Assembly: GCF_018449545.1 (NCBI RefSeq)
Contig: NZ_JAAVUR010000013.1
Location: forward strand, 122,689 to 186,688
DNA length: 64,000 nucleotides
Source: Granulicella sp. dw_53
GTDB taxonomy: Bacteria > Acidobacteriota > Terriglobia > Terriglobales > Acidobacteriaceae
Reading direction: 5' to 3'
The notes beneath the pieces were generated by a model. It did no database searches, was not told the DNA's origin, and saw only the letters and a list, made by a program, of their open reading frames with translations. How positions within the stretch are numbered: the stretch's first letter is position 1; each line of letters opens with the position of its first letter. This document shows, one piece after another, positions 46,586 to 55,616 of this stretch. The position numbers and the translations under genes are program-made.

Positions 46586-46625
46586 ATCCTTCTTTATTTG
46601 TTTTAGTAATTTTGTTGAGCTTTGA

Positions 46626-47681
46626 TTACTTTTTTTGACTGCTTACGAGGACAGGCAGGGATGGAGCCGTGACTACTACCCCTGAGACCGTTTTTACCAG
46701 GTCAACTCCGGCGGGGGAGGTGGGGACGTCCTTGACGTAGTCCTCGAGGGGGTAGCCGGCCTGCTTCCAGCCGTCGAAGCCTCCGCGCAGGGGACGGACG
46801 CGGTAGACGCCCATCTTGTGGAGTTGCAGGGCGACCTTGGCGCTGGTCTCCTCGCTGGGGCAGGTGCAGTAGAGGATGACGTCGCGATCGCGGGGGATGA
46901 CCTCGCTGTGCTGGGTGAGCTCGTTGGGGCCGATGCGGAGGGCTCCGGGCAGAACGCGCGGGTCGGGCAGGTAGTCGAGAGGATGGCGCAGGTCGACGAT
47001 GAACGGAGGGATGTTGCCGTGTTCGGCGGCGGTGTCGAGCATCTGCTTCAACTCTGCCGGCTCCAGACGCATGGCGCGAACCTGGGTGAGGAACTTGCGC
47101 TGCTTCAAGACCCGGTAGACGATGAAGCCGAGCACCATGAGGGCGACGATGAAGAAGGCGAAGCGGCTGAGAAAGTGGAAGAACGGCGCGCTGCGCTGGG
47201 CGATATCGCCGAAGAAGCGGCCCGCGAGAAGGTAGGCCTCGGCCCAGAGGATGGAGCCGGCGATGTCGTAGATGAGGAAGCGGCCATAGGGCATGCCGGT
47301 CTGTCCGGCGATGGGCGCGGCGACGGTGGAGAGTCCGGGGACGAACTTGGCGAAGAGCAGAGTGACCGGGCCGCGACGGGTGAAGTAACCCTCCGTCTTG
47401 CTGACGCAGGTCTGCGCCTCAAAGGAGAAGCGGCAGAGGAGACGGAGGACGCTGCCGCCATAGCGGCGGCCCAAGGCGTACCAGAGGCTATCGGAGATCG
47501 CGCAGGCTAAAAGGACGGCGAGGAGCGCATAGGTGCCGCTGACGCGATGGGTCGCGCTGAGGGTTCCCGCCGTGAGCAGGATGGGAATACTCGGGATGGG
47601 AATGCCGAGTTGCTCCACCAATACCCACAGGAAGAGGATCGCGTAGGCGTATTGGACGAAGAAGACGATTGCTATAGGCAT
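46626..47681 (-). CDS. DedA-family membrane protein fused to rhodanese domain
   Basis: The 351-residue protein has an N-terminal DedA/VTT domain (about residues 1-200, KFVPGLSTVAAPIAGQTGMPYGRF with the family's Arg/Gly pattern) of about five membrane helices. A cytoplasmic rhodanese domain follows (about 230-335). The expected active-site loop reads YCTCPSEETS, with Cys at the catalytic place but without the usual Gly and Arg. DedA proteins flip lipids or carry undecaprenyl phosphate; the rhodanese part suggests coupling to sulfur or redox state. It is transcribed after dps from the same strand. Confidence 0.85.
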   Translation of the reverse strand: MPIAIVFFVQYAYAILFLWVLVEQLGIPIPSIPILLTAGTLSATHRVSGTYALLAVLLACAISDSLWYALGRRYGGSVLRLLCRFSFEAQTCVSKTEGYFTRRGPVTLLFAKFVPGLSTVAAPIAGQTGMPYGRFLIYDIAGSILWAEAYLLAGRFFGDIAQRSAPFFHFLSRFAFFIVALMVLGFIVYRVLKQRKFLTQVRAMRLEPAELKQMLDTAAEHGNIPPFIVDLRHPLDYLPDPRVLPGALRIGPNELTQHSEVIPRDRDVILYCTCPSEETSAKVALQLHKMGVYRVRPLRGGFDGWKQAGYPLEDYVKDVPTSPAGVDLVKTVSGVVVTAPSLPVLVSSQKK

Positions 47682-47758
47682 GGCTCAGACTCTCGTGGCA
47701 GTACTCGATAGATGAGCGCGAAGAAGCGTTCGATGCTAGTTTGATCGTTTAAATGATA

Positions 47759-47788
47759 ACCCGGCCTGCTGTCCAGAGCAGGCCGGGT
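47759..47788 (-). terminator. Terminator after dps
   Basis: On the minus strand ACCCGGCCTGCT pairs with AGCAGGCCGGGT, 12 base pairs around a 6-base loop, followed by TATCATTT. It separates dps from the DedA-rhodanese gene. Confidence 0.75.
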
Positions 47789-47817
47789 ATCGTCCGATCC
47801 GTTGTTTTGGCGGTGGA

Positions 47818-48411
47818 CTACTCGGCGAGCACCAGAGGCATCTCGACCAGATGTTGGCCGATGAACCAGGCCTGCAGCTCGTTGGGACGCAGAATATCAC
47901 TGATGACGAGGTCGTTGGTTCCCTGATCCCCAGCGTCGTCAGCCGCCTCGGAGATGTCGAGGCACTGTTGAATGATGATCTTATGGGCCTCCAGAAGACG
48001 CGAGATCTGTACCGGAACCTCTTCCTTACCGCGCGGAGGACGCTGAATCTGCGTAATCTCGGCGACATCCGCGCCCATGGCGATAGTAACTCCGCCAAGG
48101 AGCTGAATGCGCTCGGCGATGGTGTCGACCATCTCGATCTGCTCGTCGAAGTGCTTGTCGAAGAGGAGGTGAAGCTGGTAGAAGGTCGGTCCAGCCACCT
48201 GCCAGTGGTGCTTCTTGTACATGTCACGAAGGACGATGGAGTCGGCGAGCAGCTGATTGAGCTTTCCGACCATGTCGGCGCGAACCTTGGCGTCGAGGGG
48301 GTGGGGGAGATCCTGGGCGACTTCGCCGTACTTCTGGACCTCCTTGGCCTGTGCGTGCCAGTTCGGAGTGGAGAGATCTTTTACACTTGCTTTTTTGATG
48401 GATACAGCCAT
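47818..48411 (-). CDS. dps: Dps/ferritin-like DNA-protection protein
   Basis: The 197-residue protein has the Dps four-helix fold, with the ferroxidase motif KHHWQVAGPTFYQLHLLFDKHFDEQIEMVD, which holds the conserved His, Asp and Glu residues that bind iron at the subunit interface. It protects DNA against peroxide by storing iron. At 197 residues it is slightly longer than Escherichia coli Dps (167), mainly at the N-terminus (a basic, Lys-rich stretch that could bind DNA). Flanked by strong terminators, it is monocistronic. Confidence 0.9.
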   Translation of the reverse strand: MAVSIKKASVKDLSTPNWHAQAKEVQKYGEVAQDLPHPLDAKVRADMVGKLNQLLADSIVLRDMYKKHHWQVAGPTFYQLHLLFDKHFDEQIEMVDTIAERIQLLGGVTIAMGADVAEITQIQRPPRGKEEVPVQISRLLEAHKIIIQQCLDISEAADDAGDQGTNDLVISDILRPNELQAWFIGQHLVEMPLVLAE

Positions 48412-48500
48412 GTCTCACCTCGAGATTTCTATTACAACCGATTCGATGCCAGATGCCGCGGCACGGTTTGTTTTATTACGATGAACGCAGACGACAGGAA

Positions 48501-48554
48501 AAGCCTTCGGCCAGGAGGTTAGAACGATGCTCTCTAACGCCTGGCCGAAGGCTT
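48501..48554. terminator. Bidirectional terminator between emrA and dps
   Basis: AAGCCTTCGGCCAGG pairs perfectly with CCTGGCCGAAGGCTT (15 base pairs), and GTTAGA/TCTAAC continue the stem inside. TTTTCC follows on the minus strand and TATTTT on the plus strand. It ends the tolC-emrA-like transcript. Confidence 0.8.
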
Positions 48555-48576
48555 ATTTTATCGTAAGAACTTTTTG

Positions 48577-49833
48577 CTACTTGACGCCGACGTCCGGGGT
48601 GACGGAGTAGCCGGGCCTTAGGGCAAAGTCCTTGTTTTCATCCTTCAGGTCGGTAAAGTCGATTCGGACGGGAATACGCTGAACGACCTTCACGTAGTTT
48701 CCAGTGGCGTTCTCCGGCGGGAAGAGGCTGAGCTTGGAGCCGGTCGCGCCGCCGATCTGGGTGACCTTGCCGTGGAATTTACGGCCTCCAAGTGCGTCGA
48801 CCTTGAGGACAACCTCCTGGCCTGGATGCATCTTCTGGATCTGCGTCTCCTTGAAGTTGGCCGTGACCCACAGGTCGGTCAGGGGGATGATGGTCAAAAG
48901 ATCCTGGCCGATGCTGAGGTTGCCGCCGACCTGGACGTTCTTCTTATTGACGATGCCGGCGACGGGCGCCTTGATCTGCGTGTAGGAGAGGTTCAGCTTC
49001 GCCTGATCGACCTTGGCCTGCGCCTGCTTTACGTTGGCGTTGGCGGCGTTGGCGGCGGCCTGCTCGGCCTTGACCTGCGAGGGGCCGTTTTGTGCAGCCT
49101 GCTGGGCCTGGGCGTTGGACTGGGCCAGACGCTGCTGGGAGAGACGGAGGGCCTCCTGCGAGGAGAGAACCTGGGCCTCCGCCTCGAGGACCGAGGCGCG
49201 GGTGGCGGCAGCGGTGGCTACCGCGCCGTCAAACTGCTGCTTGGAGATGACGTCCTTCTGGACGAGGGGGGTGTAGCGCTCCACGTCGAGGCGAGCCTTT
49301 TCGGCGTTGGCCTTCGCCTGATCGACGCGAGCCTGGGCGACCTCGATCTGCTTTTGCGCCTGGGCGACCGAAGCGCTGGACCCACGGACATCGGAGCGGC
49401 TGTTGGTGACGGTCGTTCCGGTCGTGATCCGGGTGATGGGGACGTTGACGGTGGCCTGGATATACTGGGCCTCGGCGCTGGCGAGGTTGGCCTCGGCCTG
49501 CTCGAGGGCGACCTGGTAGTCCTTGGGGTCGACTTCGACCAGGAGCTGACCGGCCTGCACGGTCTGGTTGTCGTCAACGTAGACCTTGATGACCTGGCCT
49601 GCCACGCGGGAGCTGACCTGATACAGATTGCCATCTACCTGCGCGTCGTCGGTGTCCTCCGAGAAGGTCGAGCGCCAGTAAAAGAAGCCCGCGGCAACAA
49701 TCAGCACCAGGACGACCGCAATGATGATGAACTTGCGGCCAGAGGCTTTTTCCGGCGCTTCGTTGTCGGTGTTGCTCTGGTTGTTTCCGGGTTGTGCAGT
49801 CTGTTCTCGCTGCTGCTCTGCTTGTTCAGTCAC
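48577..49833 (-). CDS. EmrA/HlyD-like membrane fusion protein
   Basis: The 418-residue protein has a cytoplasmic N-terminus, one membrane helix (about residues 34-52), a first beta segment (AGQVIKVYVDDNQTVQAGQLLVEVDP, the lipoyl half), a long alpha-hairpin rich in Ala/Gln (about 110-280), the second lipoyl half (LNLSYTQIKAPVAGIVNKKNVQVGG) and a beta barrel (VTANFKETQIQKMHPGQEVV). This is the periplasmic adaptor of tripartite drug exporters. It begins 2 bases after the TolC gene. No EmrB-type inner-membrane pump is nearby. Confidence 0.9.
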   Translation of the reverse strand: MTEQAEQQREQTAQPGNNQSNTDNEAPEKASGRKFIIIAVVLVLIVAAGFFYWRSTFSEDTDDAQVDGNLYQVSSRVAGQVIKVYVDDNQTVQAGQLLVEVDPKDYQVALEQAEANLASAEAQYIQATVNVPITRITTGTTVTNSRSDVRGSSASVAQAQKQIEVAQARVDQAKANAEKARLDVERYTPLVQKDVISKQQFDGAVATAAATRASVLEAEAQVLSSQEALRLSQQRLAQSNAQAQQAAQNGPSQVKAEQAAANAANANVKQAQAKVDQAKLNLSYTQIKAPVAGIVNKKNVQVGGNLSIGQDLLTIIPLTDLWVTANFKETQIQKMHPGQEVVLKVDALGGRKFHGKVTQIGGATGSKLSLFPPENATGNYVKVVQRIPVRIDFTDLKDENKDFALRPGYSVTPDVGVK

Positions 49834-49835
49834 GG

Positions 49836-51395
49836 TTACTTCCCTCCGAGATAATCTTTGTAATTGGTCTGCGCGACGCCCAGGGCACGCGCCAGGGACA
49901 GCTTGGCGATGTTGTGCTGGTAGAGAGCACTGATGTACTGGTCGTTGGCCTGCTCCGACTGCGACTGCGCCTGCGAGACGGGCAGATTGTCGGCGACGCC
50001 GGCGCGGAAGCGCTGCTGCGCCTCGCTCAAAGCCTCAGTGGCGAGCTCGACGTTGGAGTGCGTTGCCTCCACAAGCTTCGCAGCGGCCTGCACGTCGAGG
50101 ATGCTGTCGCGGACGTCCGCGTTGACCTGTTGAACCTGATCGGAGAGGCGGGCCTGAGCCTGTTCGTACTGAGCCTCGGCGACCTGCTCCTGACCGCGGG
50201 TCTTGGCAATCTGGAGGATGGGGGCGCTGAGCTGTCCTGTCCCAGTGAAGGTGCTGTGGGAGTGGCCGGGGGTGGTGCCCAGATCGCCGAAGTCTCCCGC
50301 GAAGTTGAGGACCGGAAGCTGGCTGGCGAAGGCCGAGGTCTTGTTGGCCTTCGCGGATTTGACGGCCTCATCAGCAGCCTGGAGATCTTTGCGGGTCTTC
50401 AGGGCCTGGGCGAAGGAGCCGGCGGGATCGGGATTGTCGAGCGCCGCGTAGGGAGCGCTGTCGGTCAGGCGGAACTCCTGGTCGAGGGGCAGGCCGATGG
50501 TGCGGGCGAGCGCGAGCTTGTCCTTGGCGAGCTGATTCGTCGTAGAGATCAGGGTCTGCTGCTCGTTCTGGTAGTCGACCCGGGCGCGCAGGACGTCGAG
50601 CTTGGGGCTGGTTCCGGCGTCGTGGGCGTCGGTGGCCTGGTCGAGCGAGACCTTGGAGGTCGCGAGCTCGGCGTTGACCGCCTCGATGCGGGCCTGGTCC
50701 GCGATGCAGAGCAGGTAGGCGTTGCCCACGGTGAGGACGACCATGTCGCGGGCGTCTTCAGCGGTCAGCTTCGCGCTCTGGAAGTTGTGCTTCGCGGAGA
50801 GGTAGTTCTCCAGCGCGGAGACGTTGACCAGGTTTTGGGTAAGATAGGCGCGGAAGTCGACGACCTGGAAGGGTCCGATGATGGGGTTCAGACCGGGGAA
50901 CTTGAGGCCGAAGGCGGCGAGGTTGAGCTGCTCGACCTCAATGCTGATGTTTCCTGTGACGGTCGGCAGGAGAGCCTGGAGCTGTTCGAGGCGCTGGCCG
51001 TTGGCATTCTTCTGCGCGGAGGTCTGCAGGATCAGGCCGAGGTTCTGGCGCAGGCCGCGCTGGATGGCCTCGTCGAGGGAGAGGTCCATCGTCGTTCCGG
51101 TCGATTTGCCCGAGACGAGACTCCCCTTGAAGGAGTCCGAGGTAACCTGAGCGCCGTTGTTCCCGGTGGAGTTATAGAGCTGCTGCTGGCCGGTCGCGAC
51201 CGTCGAGCTGTCAGCGGGCGTGATGACGCCGGTGGGCTGCTTCGAGTTCTGGGGGATTCCAGAGCCCGGCGCCTGAGCGGAGGCCGAGAACGAAGATACG
51301 CCAAATGTGAGTAGCGCGCCCCAGACGATTGCCCGGGGAGAGATGGTGCCGTTAAGCGATCGATAGCCGCCTGGCACTGATTTTCTGTCGCTCAT
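49836..51395 (-). CDS. TolC-family outer-membrane efflux protein
   Basis: The 519-residue protein has a signal peptide (about residues 20-40, IVWGALLTFGVSSFSASAQA) and two repeats of the outer-membrane efflux fold, each with long Ala/Gln-rich helices (for example SLDEAIQRGLRQNLGLILQ and ASQLPVLNFAGDFG). It forms the outer-membrane channel for the adaptor encoded next. The start at 51395 is chosen because it begins the signal peptide; a longer frame to 51527 has no match. First gene of the two-gene operon. Confidence 0.88.
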   Translation of the reverse strand: MSDRKSVPGGYRSLNGTISPRAIVWGALLTFGVSSFSASAQAPGSGIPQNSKQPTGVITPADSSTVATGQQQLYNSTGNNGAQVTSDSFKGSLVSGKSTGTTMDLSLDEAIQRGLRQNLGLILQTSAQKNANGQRLEQLQALLPTVTGNISIEVEQLNLAAFGLKFPGLNPIIGPFQVVDFRAYLTQNLVNVSALENYLSAKHNFQSAKLTAEDARDMVVLTVGNAYLLCIADQARIEAVNAELATSKVSLDQATDAHDAGTSPKLDVLRARVDYQNEQQTLISTTNQLAKDKLALARTIGLPLDQEFRLTDSAPYAALDNPDPAGSFAQALKTRKDLQAADEAVKSAKANKTSAFASQLPVLNFAGDFGDLGTTPGHSHSTFTGTGQLSAPILQIAKTRGQEQVAEAQYEQAQARLSDQVQQVNADVRDSILDVQAAAKLVEATHSNVELATEALSEAQQRFRAGVADNLPVSQAQSQSEQANDQYISALYQHNIAKLSLARALGVAQTNYKDYLGGK

Positions 51396-51705
51396 ACCTT
51401 TGATGGTAAATGCACCTTGGTTGGAGTAGGTGGCCACGGCTCTGGACAATTGAAGTTTGGCTGTTCCAATTTCACCGTTCCGTGGCCTGCACTTCTTTCG
51501 ATGCGCACCCTTTGAGCTTGTGTGCAAAAAGTTCGGTAAATATCACATTCCGTTTGACCGGAGAGGTACATCGCGAGTTTTGGCTCGGTTTCTGCGGTCA
51601 GGTTTCCTGCAAAAGCCGCTGAGGATACACTCTTGGAGCACGTTCTGGAGGAGGCAGCGGATCTTCCTGGGCGGAAGAACAACGGGCAGGTCCTTAGGAG
51701 GGACG
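51396..51705. other. Divergent promoter region tolC-like/xylB
   Basis: 310 bases separate the divergent start codons. No gene, clear operator or hairpin is seen. A GGAGG ribosome binding site lies just before xylB. Confidence 0.3.
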
Positions 51706-53178
51706 ATGTTTTTGGGAATTGATGTCGGAACGGGGGGCACGCGGGCGATTCTGGTCGACCGCGAGGGACGTGTGGTGGCTTCCTGCGCGAGTGAACATGC
51801 TGGGATTCGTTCCGAACATATCGGCTGGGCCGAGCAGGAGCCGGAGGACTGGTGGCGGGCGGCCAAAGAGGCCATCGTCGCGGTGCTGGCCGCCGCCAAG
51901 CTGACTGGAAGCCAGATCGAGGCCGTCGGCCTGACGGGCCAGATGCACGGCTGCGTGATGCTCGACACCGAAGGGAAGGTGCTGCGCCCTGCCCTCATCT
52001 GGGCCGACCAGCGAACCCAGCCTCAGTGCGACTGGCTGACCGAGAAGATCGGATTCGCGAGACTTATCGAATTGACCTGCAATCCGGCGCTACCGAACTT
52101 TACCCTGACCAAGCTCCTCTGGGTCCGGGAGCACCAGCCTGAGATCTTCGCGAAGATCGCGCATGTGCTCTGTCCCAAGGACTACGTCCGGTACCGGCTG
52201 ACGGGCGAGTTTGCGATGGACATGCAGGAGGCCAGCGGAACCCTGCTGCTGGACGTCACCGCCCGGCGCTGGTCCGCGGAGGTGGCGGAGCTGGCAGGAA
52301 TTCCCATGAGCTGGTTGCCGCGGCTCTTTGAAGGACCGGAGATCTGTGCCCGGATCAGCTCGGAGGGGGCTGGAGTTACGGGACTAGCGGCAGGAACTCC
52401 CGTAGCGGCAGGAGCAGGCGACCAGGGAGCAGGCGCGGTCGGGATGGGAATCCTGACTCCGGGATCGGTCTCGGCGACCATCGGAACCAGCGGAGTAGTC
52501 TTTGCGGCGACCGATACCCCCACCAAGGACCGGCTGGGACGGCTGCACACCTTCTGTCATGCGGCGCCGGGGTTGTGGCATGTGATGGGAGTGACGAACG
52601 GAGCGGGGCTGAGCCTGCGCTATCTTCGCGACACCTTTGCGGCCGGAGCCTCCTACGACGATTTAACCGCGGAGGCGGCCCAGGTTCCTGCAGGAAGCGA
52701 TGGACTAATGTGGGCTCCCTATCTCTTCGGCGAGCGGACACCGCATCTGGATGCGACGGCGCGAGCGGCTTTCGTAGGGATTACGGCTTCGCACAAGCGT
52801 GGGCATTTTGTGCGCGCAGTGCTGGAGGGCGTGGCGTTCAGCCTGAAGGACACCTTTACGCTCTTCGGCGAGCTGGCGATTCCGGTTCGGTCGATCCGGT
52901 TGGGCGGAGGCGGAGCTCGCGGCAAGCTGTGGCGGCAGATCCAGGCCGATGTCTACGGCCAGCCGGTTGAGTTACTGGAGGCGGAAGAGGGCGGAGCCTT
53001 TGGAGCGGCTCTGCTGGCCGGAACCGGCGTGGAGGTCTGGAGCAGCGTGGAGGCTGCCTGCGCCGCGACGGTGCGGGTAGCGGAGGTAATTCCGCCGCAC
53101 CATACGGACGTTATGGCCGCGGCGTACCAGGAGTATCGACGGATCTATCCAGCGTTGAAGATGATCCAAGGTGGCTAG
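51706..53178 (+). CDS. xylB: XylB, xylulokinase
   Basis: The 490-residue FGGY kinase begins LGIDVGTGGTRAILVDREG (phosphate-1 motif) and has GLTGQMHGCVMLD, ADQRTQPQCDWL, AGAGDQGAGAVGMG (phosphate-2) and GGGARGKLWRQIQADVYGQPV (adenosine motif). QMHG with WADQRT is typical of xylulokinases, giving D-xylulose 5-phosphate for the pentose phosphate pathway. The ATG at 51706 has a GGAGGG ribosome binding site; an upstream extension to 51457 has no family match. It is followed by an imperfect hairpin and the other pentose genes. Confidence 0.9.
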   Translation: MFLGIDVGTGGTRAILVDREGRVVASCASEHAGIRSEHIGWAEQEPEDWWRAAKEAIVAVLAAAKLTGSQIEAVGLTGQMHGCVMLDTEGKVLRPALIWADQRTQPQCDWLTEKIGFARLIELTCNPALPNFTLTKLLWVREHQPEIFAKIAHVLCPKDYVRYRLTGEFAMDMQEASGTLLLDVTARRWSAEVAELAGIPMSWLPRLFEGPEICARISSEGAGVTGLAAGTPVAAGAGDQGAGAVGMGILTPGSVSATIGTSGVVFAATDTPTKDRLGRLHTFCHAAPGLWHVMGVTNGAGLSLRYLRDTFAAGASYDDLTAEAAQVPAGSDGLMWAPYLFGERTPHLDATARAAFVGITASHKRGHFVRAVLEGVAFSLKDTFTLFGELAIPVRSIRLGGGGARGKLWRQIQADVYGQPVELLEAEEGGAFGAALLAGTGVEVWSSVEAACAATVRVAEVIPPHHTDVMAAAYQEYRRIYPALKMIQGG

Positions 53179-53195
53179 GGGTAAGGCAATCGCGG

Positions 53196-53244
53196 GTGCT
53201 AAATCTAGTCGTTGAAGAAAACAGTCAACGGCTAGGCCTAGCAT
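53196..53244 (+). other. Imperfect 16-bp hairpin after xylB
   Basis: TAGTCGTTGA (53206-53215) pairs with TCAACGGCTA (53225-53234) around AGAAAACAG. After a 4x4 internal loop, GTGCTA (53196-53201) pairs with TAGCAT (53239-53244). No T-run follows, so it is more likely an mRNA-processing or stability stem than a terminator. Confidence 0.45.
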
Positions 53245-53273
53245 CACAAATTTCAGGGACCACCATAAAAAAC

Positions 53274-53339
53274 GCGTCTTACTAACGTTGATTAGGTCTT
53301 AATAGAACTCAAGATGCGACTTACTAAGTCGTAAGACGC
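53274..53339 (+). promoter_or_regulatory. Paired operator-like sites before the Gfo/Idh gene
   Basis: GCGTCTTACTAACG (53274-53287) and GCGACTTACTAAGTCG (53316-53331) share the core CTTACTAA, 42 bases (four helical turns) apart. The second contains the perfect palindrome CGACTTA-C-TAAGTCG. GTAAGACGC (53331-53339) is also the inverted complement of the first site. This is a plausible repressor looping arrangement about 40-100 bases upstream of the start. Confidence 0.45.
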
Positions 53340-53376
53340 ACGAACAGATCAATAGAGATGGGAAGAGGAGCTTTCG

Positions 53377-54465
53377 ATGAGTGCTGATGTTGGGGTGGCT
53401 GTAATCGGATTTGGACTGGGCGGACGGGTGTTTCATGCTCCGTTTGTCTCGGCGGTGCCAGGACTGAAGCTCGAAGCGATCGTGCAACGTAAGGGCGATG
53501 AGGCCGCCAAGGCGTACCCGGGCACGAAAATCCTGCGGTCTGTACACGAGGCCCTGACCGATGCGGCGGTGCAACTGGTGGTCGTCTCGACGCCGAACGA
53601 GACGCACTACGCCCTCGCAAAGCAGGCGCTGGAGGCCGGGAAGCACGTCGTAATCGACAAGCCGTTTGCCGCGACCAGCGCGCAGTCGGCCGAGCTGGTC
53701 TCTCTAGCGGCGAAGAAAGGCCTGGTGCTGGTTCCCTTCCACAATCGCCGTTGGGATGGCGACTTCCTGACCGTGAAACAGATTTTGACCGATGCCGCCG
53801 TGGGGCGGCTGGTCACGTACGAGTCGCACTTCGACCGCTTCCGGCCGATGCCGCGGGAGAATACCTGGAAGGAGGCCGGGGATGACGCGAACGGCATGCT
53901 CTTCGACCTGGGACCGCACCTCGTAGACCAATGCCTCGCGCTCTTTGGCGCTCCGGAGACCATCACGGCCAGCGTAAGACGCGACCGCGACGACACGGCG
54001 ATCGAGGATGCCTTCGACATTACGCTGAGCTACACCATCAACGGTCGGGGACTCCTGGCGCATTGCCGGTCGTCGCTGCTGGCTTGCGATGCCGCGCCCC
54101 GGTTTCTTCTGCACGGCACGCGGGGAAGCTTCAAAAAATACGGCCTCGATCCGCAGGAGCCAGCCCTGGTAGCGGGAGCAAAGGTCCCGAAGATGGGCTC
54201 CAGCGAGACCTGGCTGGAGGAGAAGGACTCCGCGTGGGGCAGGCTGACGGTAGCTCCGAAGCCCGCCGATCCTGGAACCCTGGTATCCCAGACAGTGAAG
54301 ACGCAGCCGGGCGACTATCGCGGCTTCTACGCGAACGTCCGCGACACCATCAACGGCACGGCGGAGCAGGCCGTAAAAGCAGAGGACGGATTCCGTGTGG
54401 TCCGGCTGTTGGAGATGGCGCGAGAGAGCAGCGCGGCGGGCAGAACTTTGAAGGTAGAGTTCTAG
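53377..54465 (+). CDS. Gfo/Idh/MocA-family oxidoreductase
   Basis: The 362-residue protein has an N-terminal NAD(P)-binding Rossmann domain (VAVIGFGLGGRVFHAPFVSAV) and the family's catalytic EKP-like motif as VVIDKPFA, followed by the C-terminal alpha/beta domain with a DxGxH-type segment (MLFDLGPHLVDQCLALFG). It resembles the YdgJ group. The sugar or sugar acid substrate is unknown; its place between xylB and GH43/araD points to pentose or xyloside chemistry. A strong GGAAGAGGAG ribosome binding site precedes it. Confidence 0.88.
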   Translation: MSADVGVAVIGFGLGGRVFHAPFVSAVPGLKLEAIVQRKGDEAAKAYPGTKILRSVHEALTDAAVQLVVVSTPNETHYALAKQALEAGKHVVIDKPFAATSAQSAELVSLAAKKGLVLVPFHNRRWDGDFLTVKQILTDAAVGRLVTYESHFDRFRPMPRENTWKEAGDDANGMLFDLGPHLVDQCLALFGAPETITASVRRDRDDTAIEDAFDITLSYTINGRGLLAHCRSSLLACDAAPRFLLHGTRGSFKKYGLDPQEPALVAGAKVPKMGSSETWLEEKDSAWGRLTVAPKPADPGTLVSQTVKTQPGDYRGFYANVRDTINGTAEQAVKAEDGFRVVRLLEMARESSAAGRTLKVEF

Positions 54466-54521
54466 CCGCCGCCTCTTTGCATTCGACGGTGCAAGCTGCT
54501 TCCCTGCTAAGGACGACGACT

Positions 54522-55610
54522 ATGAAGCTTCGAGTCTCTATAAAGTACCTTGGGCTGGCCTGCGCGTTTGCGGGCATGGTCTCCTCTGGTGCTCTGGCGC
54601 AGATGCCCCAAACCAGTGCCCAGGCGAGGAAGCAGGCCAGCGAGATGCTGCTGCCGGAGATGCCGCTCCACGATCCCTTCATCCTGGCCTACGCGCCTAC
54701 CAAAACCTACTACCTCTACACCTCGAACGTACAGCCGCTCACCCAGGTAAAGCGAGTCGGAACGATGGTCTATACCAGCAAGGATTTAAAGCACTGGACC
54801 CCACCGAAGGTTGTGTTCACGGTGCCCGAGGGCTTCTGGGCGGAGCAAGGAGGCTGGGCGCCCGAGGTCCATGCCTACAAGGGCAAGTTCTATCTCCTGA
54901 CCACGCTGCATAACGAGAAGAAGACGTTGCCCCAAGAGCTTCCCCTGGGGCACGAGACCTATATGCGCGGCACGATCATCGCGGTAAGCGACTCGCCCGA
55001 GGGTCCATTTGTGCCAGTAAAGGACGATGGGCCAATTCCACCAGCAGACTTCATGACACTCGATGGAACACTGTACATCGACCGCGCTGGCAAGCCATGG
55101 ATGGTCTACGCGCACGAGTGGCTGCAGGTGACGGACGGAACGATGGAGGCGGTGCCCCTGAAGGACGACCTGACCGCAGCCAGCGGCGCACCCATCTCGC
55201 TCTTCAAGGCCTCGGACGCTCCGTGGATCGACGAGCAGGCGATGCCAACCAAAGCCGGATCGCGCTACGTAACCGACGGACCCGAACTCTTCCGCACCAA
55301 GGACGGCCATCTCCTGATGCTGTGGTCCAGCTACGAACACCAGAGCGACAACACCCCCGGAAGTCACTACGTCCAGACGGTGGCACGCTCGGCCTCAGGC
55401 GAACTGAAGGGACCCTGGATCCAACTCCAGCCCCTCGTGCGACAGGACAGCGGACACGGAATGCTCTTCCAGACCTTCGACGGAAAGCTAATGATGGTGC
55501 TGCACCGGCCCTTCAAGGGCGCACGCGGCAAGCTCTACCAGATGCGGGACGCCGGCGATCATCTCGAGGTAGAGCGGGAACGGATCGACCTGGACGGAGA
55601 AAAACCCTAG
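54522..55610 (+). CDS. GH43 glycoside hydrolase, exported
   Basis: The 362-residue protein has a signal peptide (about residues 1-28, GLACAFAGMVSSGALAQ) and a five-bladed beta-propeller of the GH43 type. The catalytic base Asp is in PLHDPFILAYAP, the pKa-tuning Asp likely in TLDGTLYIDR, and the general acid Glu in VTDGPELFRTKDGHLLMLWSSY. GH43 enzymes are beta-xylosidases or alpha-L-arabinofuranosidases, so it probably releases pentoses from hemicellulose for XylB and AraD. An upstream open frame from 53931 is not coding. Confidence 0.87.
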   Translation: MKLRVSIKYLGLACAFAGMVSSGALAQMPQTSAQARKQASEMLLPEMPLHDPFILAYAPTKTYYLYTSNVQPLTQVKRVGTMVYTSKDLKHWTPPKVVFTVPEGFWAEQGGWAPEVHAYKGKFYLLTTLHNEKKTLPQELPLGHETYMRGTIIAVSDSPEGPFVPVKDDGPIPPADFMTLDGTLYIDRAGKPWMVYAHEWLQVTDGTMEAVPLKDDLTAASGAPISLFKASDAPWIDEQAMPTKAGSRYVTDGPELFRTKDGHLLMLWSSYEHQSDNTPGSHYVQTVARSASGELKGPWIQLQPLVRQDSGHGMLFQTFDGKLMMVLHRPFKGARGKLYQMRDAGDHLEVERERIDLDGEKP

Positions 55611-55616
55611 CCCTCT

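Noticed and set aside
49794..51314. 506-codon plus-strand frame over the TolC gene
   Set aside because: It is antisense to a recognisable TolC/adaptor operon, has no family motif, and its composition is that of a shadow frame.
53931..54521. N-terminal extension of the GH43 gene
   Set aside because: It overlaps the Gfo/Idh coding region in another frame, and the signal peptide starts at 54522.
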